Numbered from the stretch's first letter, positions 1-8,275 are shown. The stretch is DNA of 11,474 nucleotides from Pseudomonadota bacterium (GCA_021805485.1 JAJZFF010000676.1:1-11474); one strand, 5' to 3'. A program made the numbers and translations. The notes: generated from the sequence alone by a model not told the origin.

Positions 1-302
1 CGATTTCGACCCTGTACTATTTCCGCTTCGACCGGCTGAAGATCGACCGTTCCCTGATCAAGGACGCGATGGATGATCCCCGCCGGCGGACCATTCTCTT
101 CCATATCGGCCGCATGGCGCGCGATGTCGCCCTCACCATCACCGCCGAGGGCATGGAAACCGATCATCACCGCGTCAGCCTGATCGAACTCGGCTTCGAG
201 GAGGGACAGGGCAGCCTGTTCGCGATGCCGATGAGCGGCGAGGCCCTGCACGACTGGCTCCGACTCCGCCTCGTTCCCAGCTCGGGCCGCCTGTTCGGCT
301 GA
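1..302 (+). CDS. EAL-domain protein (c-di-GMP phosphodiesterase type), C-terminal fragment
   Basis: This is the last 99 codons of a protein that begins before the window; the reading frame starts at base 3 and ends with TGA at 300-302. The residues match the C-terminal half of an EAL domain: LKIDRSLI near the start (with the conserved Lys and Asp), AEGMET (the EGVET-like signature carrying a catalytic and metal-site Glu), and GFEEGQGSLFAMPM (the GYxxQGYxFxxP signature with its Gln). EAL domains hydrolyse cyclic-di-GMP to pGpG in the cytoplasm. The EAL tripeptide itself and any GGDEF, PAS or membrane part lie outside the window, so it cannot be told whether this is a dual-domain protein or whether it is catalytically active. 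The tail after the domain is about 20 residues. It runs in the same direction as the next gene but is separated from it by 97 bp. Confidence 0.85.
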   Translation, partial: ISTLYYFRFDRLKIDRSLIKDAMDDPRRRTILFHIGRMARDVALTITAEGMETDHHRVSLIELGFEEGQGSLFAMPMSGEALHDWLRLRLVPSSGRLFG

Positions 303-323
303 GGCCGACGCCATTGTTGCCGA

Positions 324-341
324 GGCGGATCGTGTTCCGCC
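324..341 (+). terminator. Weak stem-loop after the EAL gene
   Basis: A perfect 6-bp inverted repeat, GGCGGA (324-329) and TCCGCC (336-341) with a 6-nt loop, lies 21 bp after the EAL stop codon. No T-run follows, so it is at best a weak or Rho-assisted terminator and may be chance in GC-rich DNA. The rest of the 303-387 gap shows no recognisable promoter. Confidence 0.25.
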
Positions 342-387
342 GCCGGTTGCATCGCCACCTCCGCCCTCCATGTGAATCGGGCCACGG

Positions 388-394
388 AAGGAGG
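388..394 (+). promoter_or_regulatory. Shine-Dalgarno of the YdeP-like gene
   Basis: AAGGAGG at 388-394 is an almost ideal ribosome binding site, 5 bases before ATG at 400. It fixes the start of the molybdoenzyme gene. Confidence 0.8.
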
Positions 395-399
395 ACAGG

Positions 400-2691
400 A
401 TGGCCAATCCCGACGATATCTTCGCCCCCTACGATGCTCCCGCCGGAGGCTGGGGCGCGCTCGCCGCCACCGCCCGCGCGCTGCGCCAGCAAAGTGCCGT
501 CGCCCGCGGCAGCCGCGCCCTGCTCGCCACCAACCAGCCCGAAGGCTTCGACTGCCCCGGCTGCGCCTGGCCCGACCCGCGCCACACCTCCTCCTTCGAA
601 TTCTGCGAGAACGGCGCAAAAGCGGTCGCCTGGGAAGTGACCGACCGCCGCGTCACCCGCGATTTCTTCGCGCAAAACACCCTCGCCGATCTCGCGAAGC
701 AGTCCGACCACTGGCTGGAAAGCCAGGGCCGACTGACCGAGCCGATGCGATACGACCCCGCGACCGACCGGTACGTCCCCATCGCCTGGGACGACGCCTT
801 CGCCATGATCGCCCGTCACATCGCCGCGATGGACCACCCCGACCAGGCGGAGTTCTACGTCTCCGGCCGCACCTCGAACGAGGCCGCGTTCCTCTTCGCC
901 CTGCTCGGCCGCCTGATCGGCACCAACAACTTCCCCGATTGCTCGAACATGTGCCACGAGCCCACCAGCCGCGGCCTGCCGCAGTCGATCGGCATCGGCA
1001 AGGGCACCTCGACCCTCGAGGATTTCGAACACGCCGACATGATCCTCTCGATCGGCCAGAACCCCGGCACCAATTCCCCGCGGGCGATGGGCACGCTGCG
1101 CGACGCGGCAAGGCGCGGCGCGCGCATCGTTGTGCTCAACCCGCTGCGCGAGCGCGCGCTCGAACGCTTTGCCGACCCGAAGGACGCGGGCGACATACTC
1201 ACCAATCGCGGCCAGCGCATCGCCCATCTGTATTGCCAGGTGAAAGTCGGCGGTGACGTTGCGGCGTTGAAAGGCGTGATGAAGCTGCTGGTCGAGGCCG
1301 ACCGCGACGCTCGGGCGAACGGCCGCACCCCGGTTCTCGATCACGACTTCATTGCGGCCCACACCAGCGGATTCGACGCTTTCGTTGCCGATCTCGACGC
1401 CACGGCCTGGGACGCCATTCTCGAGACGTCCGGCCTCTCGCGGGAGACCCTGCAGCAGATCGCCGACATCTACGCGGCGTCAAGGAACGTCATCCTGATG
1501 TACGGCATGGGAATCACCCAGCACCGTCACGGCTCGCAGAACATCCAGCAATGCGTGAACCTGCTGCTGCTGCGCGGCAATATCGGCCGGCCGGGGACGG
1601 GCATCTCGCCGGTGCGTGGCCATTCCAACGTGCAGGGCGACCGCACCGTCGGCATCGACGACCAGCCCTCGGCGGCGTATCTCGACCGTCTCGGCAAGGT
1701 CTTCAACTTCGAGCCGCCGCGCGAACATGGCCATAATGTCGTCACCGCGCTCGAGGCCATGCTGCGCGGCGACGTTCGCGTCTTCATCGGCATGGGCGGC
1801 AATTTCGCCGCCGCCGTGCCGGACACGCCGCTGGCCGATGCCGCGATGCGCCGCATCGGCCTGACCGTCAGCGTGGCGACCAAGCTCAATCGCGGCCATG
1901 TCGTGCACGGGCAGGACGCGCTGATCCTGCCCTGCCTCGCCCGCTCCGAGCTCGACCCGCAGAACGGCGTCCTGCAATCGGTGACGATCGAGGACTCGAT
2001 GAGCATGGTCCATGCCTCCGGCGGCCTGCTGGAGCCGGCGAGCCCGCAGCTGCGCTCGGAGGTCGCGATCGTCTGCGGCATGGCGAAGGCGATCCTCGGC
2101 GGCCGGCCCCCCCGGATCGACTGGGATGGCTATGTCGCGGACTATGCCCGCATCCGCGACGATATCGAGGCGGTCTATCCCGATCTGTTCCATGATTTCA
2201 ACGAACGCCTCCGCCAGCCCGGCGGCTTCCGCCTCTACAACCCGGCCAGCGAGCGGGTGTGGAAGACGGATACGGGCCGGGCGAATTTTCTCGTCTTCCG
2301 CGGCGTGGCGGAAGATCCGGCGCGGGAGCGGAATCCCGGCACGCTGCGCCTTGCCACGCTTCGCAGCCATGACCAGTACAACACCACGATCTACAGCCTG
2401 GACGACCGCTATCGCGGCGTGAAGGGCGACCGGATGGTGGCCTTCATGAACGAGCAGGACATGGCCGAACGCGGCATCGCCGCGGGCGACAGGATCCGGC
2501 TGCGAACCGTCTCGGAGGATGGCGTGGACCGGTCGGTCGGGAATCTCACCGCCCTGCCCTACAATATTCCGAAAGGGTCGATCGGCGCCTACTATCCCGA
2601 AGCCAACCCGCTGCTGCCGCTTTACCACCACGACGAGCTTGCGCTGACGCCGGCGGCGAAATCCATTCCCGTCATCGCCGAGGCGATGTGA
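400..2691 (+). CDS. ydeP: FdhF/YdeP-family molybdopterin oxidoreductase
   Basis: A complete 763-residue protein, close to the length of E. coli YdeP. It belongs to the molybdopterin-dependent oxidoreductases related to formate dehydrogenase H. The N-terminus carries GFDCPGCAWPDP (Cys52, Cys55), followed by Cys69 in FEFCENGAK; these are candidate Fe-S ligands in place of the usual four-cysteine motif. The bis-MGD domain runs from about residue 110 to 560 and includes NMCHEPTSRGLPQSIG (Cys185-His186), GQNPGTNSPRAM and SPVRGHSNVQGDRTVG (Arg406). Cys185, His186 and Arg406 align with the catalytic SeCys140, His141 and Arg333 of FdhH. The molybdopterin dinucleotide-binding C-terminal domain spans about 645-757. 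No twin-arginine signal is visible, so it is probably cytoplasmic. In E. coli, YdeP is linked to acid resistance, but the substrate of this family is not settled. No FdhD, electron-transfer subunit or cofactor gene adjoins it. The symbol is by family resemblance only. Confidence 0.88.
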   Translation: MANPDDIFAPYDAPAGGWGALAATARALRQQSAVARGSRALLATNQPEGFDCPGCAWPDPRHTSSFEFCENGAKAVAWEVTDRRVTRDFFAQNTLADLAKQSDHWLESQGRLTEPMRYDPATDRYVPIAWDDAFAMIARHIAAMDHPDQAEFYVSGRTSNEAAFLFALLGRLIGTNNFPDCSNMCHEPTSRGLPQSIGIGKGTSTLEDFEHADMILSIGQNPGTNSPRAMGTLRDAARRGARIVVLNPLRERALERFADPKDAGDILTNRGQRIAHLYCQVKVGGDVAALKGVMKLLVEADRDARANGRTPVLDHDFIAAHTSGFDAFVADLDATAWDAILETSGLSRETLQQIADIYAASRNVILMYGMGITQHRHGSQNIQQCVNLLLLRGNIGRPGTGISPVRGHSNVQGDRTVGIDDQPSAAYLDRLGKVFNFEPPREHGHNVVTALEAMLRGDVRVFIGMGGNFAAAVPDTPLADAAMRRIGLTVSVATKLNRGHVVHGQDALILPCLARSELDPQNGVLQSVTIEDSMSMVHASGGLLEPASPQLRSEVAIVCGMAKAILGGRPPRIDWDGYVADYARIRDDIEAVYPDLFHDFNERLRQPGGFRLYNPASERVWKTDTGRANFLVFRGVAEDPARERNPGTLRLATLRSHDQYNTTIYSLDDRYRGVKGDRMVAFMNEQDMAERGIAAGDRIRLRTVSEDGVDRSVGNLTALPYNIPKGSIGAYYPEANPLLPLYHHDELALTPAAKSIPVIAEAM

Positions 2692-2722
2692 AAAACCCGC
2701 CCGGAGGTTTGCTCCGGGCGGG
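2691..2722. terminator. Strong convergent terminator between ydeP-like gene and glpF
   Basis: A perfect 11-bp stem, CCCGCCCGGAG (2696-2706) and CTCCGGGCGGG (2712-2722) with loop GTTTG, begins 4 bases after the ydeP-like stop. The A-run 2691-2695, which starts with the last base of that stop codon, gives a five-U tract only for leftward transcription, so the canonical intrinsic terminator reads on the minus strand (for glpF). On the plus strand the same hairpin has no U tract but may still help end the ydeP-like transcript. Confidence 0.75.
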
Positions 2723-2896
2723 CGCAATTCACGCGAGTCCAACGAGGGACAAACATTACTTGCGATGAACGCCGCTTCGGCGTGCCTATCGATGACGGCA
2801 GTTTTGCTGACATCTGGAAAGGCCGTGATCATGAGCACCGCGCGCGCCATGCCCACGCTATCAACGGCGTGTGAGTGAGCTTGGCGGTCCACGAAT
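2723..2896. other. Non-coding spacer of visibly lower GC, content unknown
   Basis: This stretch lies between the two stem-loops that separate the convergent ydeP-like and glpF genes. No gene with a start and ribosome binding site is visible on either strand. A small perfect hairpin, ACGCCG-CTT-CGGCGT, sits at 2769-2783. The plus frame continuing past the ydeP-like stop stays open to 2874, and a long minus frame also runs through here, but neither gives a product that could be recognised. It may be a decayed gene or simply spacer. Confidence 0.4.
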
Positions 2897-2923
2897 AAGG
2901 GCCGACTGGACAGATCGGCCCTT
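2897..2923 (-). terminator. Stem-loop after glpF
   Basis: A perfect 9-bp inverted repeat, AAGGGCCGA (2897-2905) and TCGGCCCTT (2915-2923) with a 9-nt loop, starts about 21 bp after the glpF stop on the minus strand. The minus strand then reads ATTCGT, so there is no proper U tract. It is likely a first, leaky or stabilising 3' hairpin, with the stronger terminator further on at 2691-2722. Confidence 0.5.
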
Positions 2924-2944
2924 GTAGGAGATGGTCCGTCAGAC

Positions 2945-3952
2945 TTAAGGCGTGTGAAGCTGCTTGGCCTCGTCGAGTGCAGCTTGGAGCTTCTCCAGGC
3001 TATAACCCATGCCTTGCATCTGTGGGTGCGGTTGCTGATTTTCGAGCAACTTGGCCCGTTCGACCAAGGTAAGGCTGATGAACCATTTATAGACATAAAC
3101 GGCCAAAACACCACCGATCATCGGCCCGATGATCGGCACCCACCAATAGCCATGCGGGCCTGGAAACGCATTCTTCCCCCACCCCATGACCCAGGTGAAC
3201 AGGCGCGGGCCGAAGTCTCGCGCAGGATTGATTGCATAACCGGCATCAACGCCATATGACATCCCGATCGCTGCGACTGCGAGGCCCACCATCAGGGGTC
3301 CCATATTGGAAGTCGGGCTCAGATTCAGATTGTCGGATATCGCCAGCACGAAGAGCAGCAGGAAGAAAGTTCCGATGATTTGGTCAATCAGGGCGAGGTC
3401 CATATGTCCGCCGAGATAGGATGCCGGGAAGGTTGCGAAGATGCTGAACGTCGTCAGTCCGCCGGGGGCCGCATAAGAGGCAACGTGATGCGCGGCATTC
3501 CAAGCATCGATGGCACGGAAATAGTCCAGATAGACTAAGGCCGCTCCGACGAAACAGCCCGCGACCTGCGCAACCCAGTACGGCACGACCTTGCGCCACG
3601 GGAAGTCACCCTTGACCGCAAAGGCGAGGCTGACGGCGGGATTGAGATGCGCGCCGGTAACCCCACCGGCGACATAGATTGCCATGGTGACTGCGAAGGC
3701 CCATCCCCAGGTGATCAGCAGCCACCCTCCGGCGCCGTTGAAGATCACGGCGGTGCGACCGGACTCGGTCAATCCGACGACCGCCACGGCGACCACACCG
3801 GCTCCGAAGGCAATCAGAACGACGCAGCCAAGAAACTCAGCGAGCATTTCGGAAAAGATCGACTGGGCCCGCCAGCCGACCTTAACACCCAGCATCCTGC
3901 GGTCAGAGACCGATCTTTGCGAATCGGGAGCGTATTCGGCAGTGTTTGACAT
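2945..3952 (-). CDS. glpF: Glycerol uptake facilitator (aquaglyceroporin, MIP family)
   Basis: A 335-residue inner-membrane channel for glycerol, with the six-helix plus two half-helix MIP fold. Both NPA boxes are present: GAHLNPAV (Asn104) and GYAINPARDFGPR (Asn242). The Asp after the second NPAR is the mark of glycerol-conducting members rather than water-only aquaporins. Aligned on the NPA boxes, the E. coli GlpF selectivity residues Trp48, Gly191, Phe200 and Arg206 correspond to Trp84, Gly230, Tyr239 and Arg245, so only Phe to Tyr differs. The protein is about 50 residues longer than E. coli GlpF, through a polar N-terminal stretch (1-30) and a charged, probably helical C-terminal tail (about 294-335). 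ATG at 3952 is preceded by GAGGA-like sequence. It starts 24 bp after glpK, as the last gene of the glp cluster. Its GC content, especially in the 3' half, is visibly below that of its neighbours. Confidence 0.95.
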   Translation of the reverse strand: MSNTAEYAPDSQRSVSDRRMLGVKVGWRAQSIFSEMLAEFLGCVVLIAFGAGVVAVAVVGLTESGRTAVIFNGAGGWLLITWGWAFAVTMAIYVAGGVTGAHLNPAVSLAFAVKGDFPWRKVVPYWVAQVAGCFVGAALVYLDYFRAIDAWNAAHHVASYAAPGGLTTFSIFATFPASYLGGHMDLALIDQIIGTFFLLLFVLAISDNLNLSPTSNMGPLMVGLAVAAIGMSYGVDAGYAINPARDFGPRLFTWVMGWGKNAFPGPHGYWWVPIIGPMIGGVLAVYVYKWFISLTLVERAKLLENQQPHPQMQGMGYSLEKLQAALDEAKQLHTP

Positions 3953-3976
3953 TGTCTCGTTTCCTCGTGTTTTTCG

Positions 3977-5476
<1,500 letters not shown>

Positions 5477-5480
5477 TTTA

Positions 5481-5490
5481 TTCCTCCCTT
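5481..5490 (-). promoter_or_regulatory. Shine-Dalgarno that sets the glpK start
   Basis: On the minus strand AAGGGAGGAA occupies 5490-5481, four bases before ATG at 5476-5474. It decides the start within a frame that is open much further upstream. Confidence 0.8.
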
Positions 5491-5537
5491 TGCTGGCAAC
5501 GATGTGAACTAACGTCCGGGTAGCAGTGCAGCCGGCT

Positions 5538-5567
5538 CCGGCGCGCCCCTGGCGCGGCGGGCGCCGG
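5538..5567 (-). other. Stem-loop in the glpD-glpK gap
   Basis: CCGGCGC (5538-5544) and GCGCCGG (5561-5567) form a perfect 7-bp, all-GC stem around a GC-rich 16-nt loop in the 130-bp gap between glpD and glpK. A second small repeat, ATTCCG (5568-5573) and CGGAAT (5582-5587), adjoins it. No U tract follows. Such structures can protect an upstream mRNA from decay or attenuate read-through; here the role is only inferred. Confidence 0.35.
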
Positions 5568-5606
5568 ATTCCGCCGGACTCCGGAATTTCTGTTGCGCCT
5601 CGCGCA

Positions 5607-7148
5607 TCATGCGTGGGCGTCCTGTGCGGCGAGGGTCTGCATGAACCGCTCGACAGCGGCGATCTCGGCATCGCTCAGCCGCAGGCCGAACTTGCTGCGG
5701 TGCCACACCACGTCCTCCGCGGTCAGCGCGAATTCGTGGGCGTGCAGGTAACGCAGTTCCGCCTCGGTCAGGTCGGCGCCGAAGATGGCGCCGAGATCCT
5801 CCGCCCGCCGCGCATCGCCGAGCAGGACGCGCGCGCGGGTGCCATAGGCCCTGACCAGCCGCGCCGCGGTGGCCGGCGCGAGGAACGGATAGTCGCGCAA
5901 CAGCGCCGCCACCTGGGCGTCGAACCCGTCGGTCGGGAAATCGCCGCCGGGCAGGGGCTCGTCGCCGGTCCAGCCCTGCTTCCGCGCGGTGGCGGGCGGC
6001 AGGTGCGGCGCGAGCTTGCCGAGCACCGATTCGGCCAGGCGGCGGTAGGTCGTGATCTTGCCGCCAAAGACCGAGAGCAGGGCGGGGCCATCGGCCGGCG
6101 CGTCCATCTCCAGCACGTAGTCGCGCGTGGCGGCCTGGGCTTTCGAGGCGCCGTCGTCATAGAGCGGGCGGACGCCGGAATAGGCCCAGACGACATCTGC
6201 CGGCGTGACCGGCTTCGTGAAATAGGCGCTGGCGGATTCGCAGAGATAGGCGATCTCGTCAGCCGAGGCGCGCACCTCGGCAGGGTCGCCCTGATAGTCG
6301 CGGTCGGTGGTGCCGATCAGGGTGAAATCCCGCTCATAGGGGATGACGAAGAAGATGCGGCCATCGGCGTTCTGGAAGATGTAGCAATGATCCTCGGGGT
6401 AGAGCCGGGGAACGACGATGTGGCTGCCCTGGACGGCGCGCACCGAGGCCGGCGTGTTCGCCCGCAGCACCTTCTGCAGCACCTCGGCGACCCAGGGCCC
6501 GGCGGCGTTCACCAGGGCGCGGGCGCGCACCGTGCGGGTTTCGCCGCTGCGCTCGTCGCGCACGGTGAGGGTCCACAGCCCGCCCTCGCGCGCGCCGCTG
6601 ATGCAGCGGGTGCGCGGCTCGATCACCGCGCCCCGATCCGCCGCATCGCGCGCGTTCAGCACGACGAGGCGCGAATCCTCCACCCAGCAATCCGAATATT
6701 CGTAGGCGCGGACAAAGCGCGGATCGAGCGGGCGGCCGGCGGGATCGCGCCGCAACCGCACCACGCGCGTCGGCGGCAGTTTCTTCCGCCCGCCGAGATG
6801 ATCGTAGAGAAAGAGGCCGAGCCGCAGCATCCAGGCCGGGCGCAACCCCTTGTGGTGCGGCAGCACGAAGCGCAACGGCCAGATGATGTGCGGCGCGATG
6901 CCCCACAGCACCTCGCGCTCCATCAGCGCCTCGCGCACCAGCCGGAACTCGTAATATTCGAGATAGCGCAGGCCGCCATGGATCAATTTGGTCGAGGCCG
7001 CCGAGGTGGCGCCGCCGAGATCGCCCGCCTCGCAGAGAAAGACCGACCAGCCGCGCCCCGCCGCATCGCGCGCGATGCCGCAGCCATTGATGCCACCGCC
7101 GATGATCGCGATGTCGTGGACCACTGAAGTGTCCGTTGCGGACGCCAT
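5607..7148 (-). CDS. glpD: FAD-dependent glycerol-3-phosphate dehydrogenase
   Basis: A 513-residue enzyme, near the 501 of E. coli GlpD. It oxidises sn-glycerol-3-phosphate to dihydroxyacetone phosphate at the inner face of the cytoplasmic membrane and passes electrons to quinone. The N-terminal Rossmann motif is [19 protein letters not shown] (residues 15-32), with Glu40 in CEAGD placed to bind the FAD ribose. [17 protein letters not shown] (52-68) is the family signature, followed by [20 protein letters not shown] and the [16 protein letters not shown] region. The C-terminal helical domain (about 390-510) is intact. ATG at 7148 has GGGAGG about 10 bases upstream. It follows glpR after 117 bp and precedes glpK by 130 bp. 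The alternative, an anaerobic GlpA-type enzyme, is unlikely because no glpB or glpC adjoins it. Confidence 0.97.
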   Translation of the reverse strand: MASATDTSVVHDIAIIGGGINGCGIARDAAGRGWSVFLCEAGDLGGATSAASTKLIHGGLRYLEYYEFRLVREALMEREVLWGIAPHIIWPLRFVLPHHKGLRPAWMLRLGLFLYDHLGGRKKLPPTRVVRLRRDPAGRPLDPRFVRAYEYSDCWVEDSRLVVLNARDAADRGAVIEPRTRCISGAREGGLWTLTVRDERSGETRTVRARALVNAAGPWVAEVLQKVLRANTPASVRAVQGSHIVVPRLYPEDHCYIFQNADGRIFFVIPYERDFTLIGTTDRDYQGDPAEVRASADEIAYLCESASAYFTKPVTPADVVWAYSGVRPLYDDGASKAQAATRDYVLEMDAPADGPALLSVFGGKITTYRRLAESVLGKLAPHLPPATARKQGWTGDEPLPGGDFPTDGFDAQVAALLRDYPFLAPATAARLVRAYGTRARVLLGDARRAEDLGAIFGADLTEAELRYLHAHEFALTAEDVVWHRSKFGLRLSDAEIAAVERFMQTLAAQDAHA

Positions 7149-7170
7149 CAGGCAAACCTCCCGCGTTTGC

Positions 7171-7213
7171 GTTTCGTATTCGATCGCTTGTCGAAGCGAA
7201 CGTTAATACGAAC
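7171..7213. promoter_or_regulatory. Inverted repeat, candidate GlpR operator near the glpD promoter
   Basis: GTTTCGTATT (7171-7180) and AATACGAAC (7205-7213) are inverted copies sharing 8 bp (TTCGTATT / AATACGAA). The right copy overlaps the candidate -10 box of the glpD promoter. DeoR-family regulators such as GlpR bind TTCG-containing half-sites, so binding by the adjacent GlpR is a reasonable inference. Confidence 0.4.
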
Positions 7214-7229
7214 AAAAACCGGGCGTCAA
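7203..7229 (-). promoter_or_regulatory. Candidate sigma-70 promoter for glpDKF
   Basis: On the minus strand, TTGACG (7229-7224) is five of six to the -35 consensus. TATTAA (7208-7203) follows after 15 bp; TTAACG after 17 bp is the alternative -10. The site lies in a local AT-rich patch 55-80 bp upstream of the glpD start and among TTCG repeats. It would let glpDKF be transcribed apart from glpR. Confidence 0.4.
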
Positions 7230-7235
7230 CACTCA

Positions 7236-7259
7236 AAACGAAATATGAAACGAATATCG
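7236..7259. repeat. Tandem 12-bp repeat, operator-like
   Basis: AAACGAAATATG (7236-7247) is followed directly by AAACGAATATCG (7248-7259), matching at 9 of 12 positions. Read on the minus strand these give two TTCGTTT elements one helical turn apart, a pattern common in operators of DeoR-family repressors. The repeat lies just after the glpR stop and just upstream of the candidate -35 box for glpD. Confidence 0.45.
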
Positions 7260-7265
7260 ACCGAC

Positions 7266-8075
7266 TCAGTCGGCCGTGTCGGCGTCTTCCTCCCCCGCCG
7301 TTTCCACCACCTCGATGCCGAGACGTTCGCAGAGTTCGCGGCTTTCGGGCGTGCGCAGCCGGTCGGTCACCAGCACGTCGACATCCTTCAGATGCGCGAT
7401 CCGCACCGGCGCGGAGCGGGTGAACTTGCTGCTGTCGGCCACCAGCATGACCCGCCTGGCGCATTCGATGATTGCGCGGGAGACCTGCACCTCGCGGCTG
7501 TCGAAATCGAGGAGCGTGCCGTCGCGGTCGATCGCCGAGGTGCCGATCACCGCGAAATCGGCGCGGAACTGGCGGATCTGCTCCACCGTCGTCGCGCCGA
7601 CGATGCCGCCATCGGCCCGGCGCACCGTGCCGCCCGCCATGATGAGCTCGACGCCGGGCAGGCGATACAGCTCCGCCGCCACATGCAGGTTGTTGGTGAT
7701 GACGAGCAGGCCGCTGTGTTGCGCGAGCGCGCGGGCGACCTCCTCGGTGGTGGTGCCGAGATTGATCAGCAGGGAGGAATTGTCCGGGATCAGCCGCGCC
7801 GCCGCCTCGCCGATCAGCTGCTTGACCGGCTGCGCCACGAGCTTGCGCGCGTCATAGGCGAGATTGGCGACGCTGGAGGCGATCATCGCGCCACCATGCA
7901 CCCGGGTCAGGCGGTGGACCTCGCACAATTCGTTGAGATCGCGCCGGATCGTCTGCGGCGTCACGCCGAAGCGCGCCGCCAGATCCTCGACCGAGACCCG
8001 CCCGGCTTCCTGCAACAGGCTCATGATCTCGGCCTGTCGGCGGCTTCCCGCGCGGGGCGAGGCGCCGTCCATCAC
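7266..8075 (-). CDS. glpR: DeoR-family repressor of the glycerol regulon
   Basis: A 269-residue DeoR/GlpR-type regulator. The N-terminal winged helix-turn-helix covers about residues 12-64 (RRQAEIMSLLQEAGRVSVED, then FGVTPQTIRRDLNEL and the RVHGGA wing). The C-terminal sugar-phosphate sensor domain covers about 80-250 and includes LLINLGTTTEEVARAL, MAGGTVRRADGGIVG, VIGTSAIDRDGTLLDF and ADSSKFTRSAPVR. In this family glycerol-3-phosphate acts as inducer by releasing the repressor. It heads the glp cluster, 117 bp before glpD, which supports the GlpR assignment over other DeoR regulators. The start is uncertain: GTG at 8075 and ATG at 8072 are adjacent and neither has its own Shine-Dalgarno. Both overlap the stop codon of an upstream 16-codon frame that does have one, suggesting translational coupling. 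Confidence 0.93.
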   Translation of the reverse strand: MMDGASPRAGSRRQAEIMSLLQEAGRVSVEDLAARFGVTPQTIRRDLNELCEVHRLTRVHGGAMIASSVANLAYDARKLVAQPVKQLIGEAAARLIPDNSSLLINLGTTTEEVARALAQHSGLLVITNNLHVAAELYRLPGVELIMAGGTVRRADGGIVGATTVEQIRQFRADFAVIGTSAIDRDGTLLDFDSREVQVSRAIIECARRVMLVADSSKFTRSAPVRIAHLKDVDVLVTDRLRTPESRELCERLGIEVVETAGEEDADTAD

Positions 8076-8122
8076 CGGCGCGCCCGCTGCAGGTCCGAAT
8101 TGGTGCTCATCGTCATGGTCAT
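8072..8122 (-). CDS. Putative 16-residue leader peptide coupled to glpR
   Basis: The minus strand reads AAGGGAG, six bases, then ATG at 8122, encoding MTMTMSTNSDLQRARR and stopping with TGA at 8074-8072. That TGA overlaps both possible glpR starts: GTG 8075-8073 as GTGA and ATG 8072-8070 as TGATG. The leader has the only good ribosome binding site in the area, so ribosomes ending here could re-initiate on glpR. Alternatives are that glpR is extended by a frameshift or sequencing error joining this frame to it, or that the short frame is fortuitous. The three in-frame ATGs leave its exact start open. Confidence 0.4.
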   Translation of the reverse strand: MTMTMSTNSDLQRARR

Positions 8123-8186
8123 CTGTGTCTCCCTTCCGCGGTAGCCTTTGTCGCGCAGCGGGCCGCCGAATGCCAGCCGCCCGAAA

Positions 8187-8237
8187 CGAACATCCCGATC
8201 CTCGGCTTCAATGTTCGTTTTCCGGAATTCGAACATT
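8187..8237. promoter_or_regulatory. Three GlpR-like half-sites upstream of glpR
   Basis: CGAACAT occurs at 8187-8193. AATGTTCG (8210-8217) and CGAACATT (8230-8237) then form a perfect 8-bp inverted repeat around a 12-bp spacer. ATGTTCG and CGAACAT match the half-sites of the E. coli GlpR operator, though E. coli operators have a much shorter spacer. Lying 65-115 bp before the leader frame and about 130 bp before the divergent receptor gene, they are candidates for autoregulation of glpR and perhaps shared control. Confidence 0.5.
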
Positions 8238-8275
8238 CGCCTGCCGTGCAGATCAAGCCTGGTCGAATGCAGTAT

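Noticed and set aside
175..1362. Long minus-strand open frame opposite the EAL end and the ydeP-like gene (395 codons)
   Set aside because: It is antisense to a well-supported gene, its product is compositionally biased (Arg, Ala, Gly, Val rich) with no recognisable domain, and such shadow frames are common in GC-rich DNA.
2692..2874. In-frame open extension past the ydeP-like stop codon, as if stop read-through added about 60 residues
   Set aside because: The segment begins with the strong 11-bp terminator stem, the protein already ends where the family does, and 60 open codons in GC-rich DNA are expected by chance.
1480..3114. Minus-strand open frame of 544 codons over the ydeP-like gene, the spacer and the end of glpF
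   Set aside because: It overlaps glpF on the same strand in another frame and the ydeP-like gene on the other strand, crosses the terminator, and shows no domain.
5477..5671. Longer glpK start with about 65 extra N-terminal residues
   Set aside because: The extra residues are low-complexity and run into glpD, while ATG at 5476 has a near-ideal Shine-Dalgarno and gives the family N-terminus.
5526..7127. Plus-strand open frame of 533 codons opposite glpD
   Set aside because: Its codons mirror glpD, the product has no domain and no ribosome binding site, and glpD on the other strand is unambiguous.
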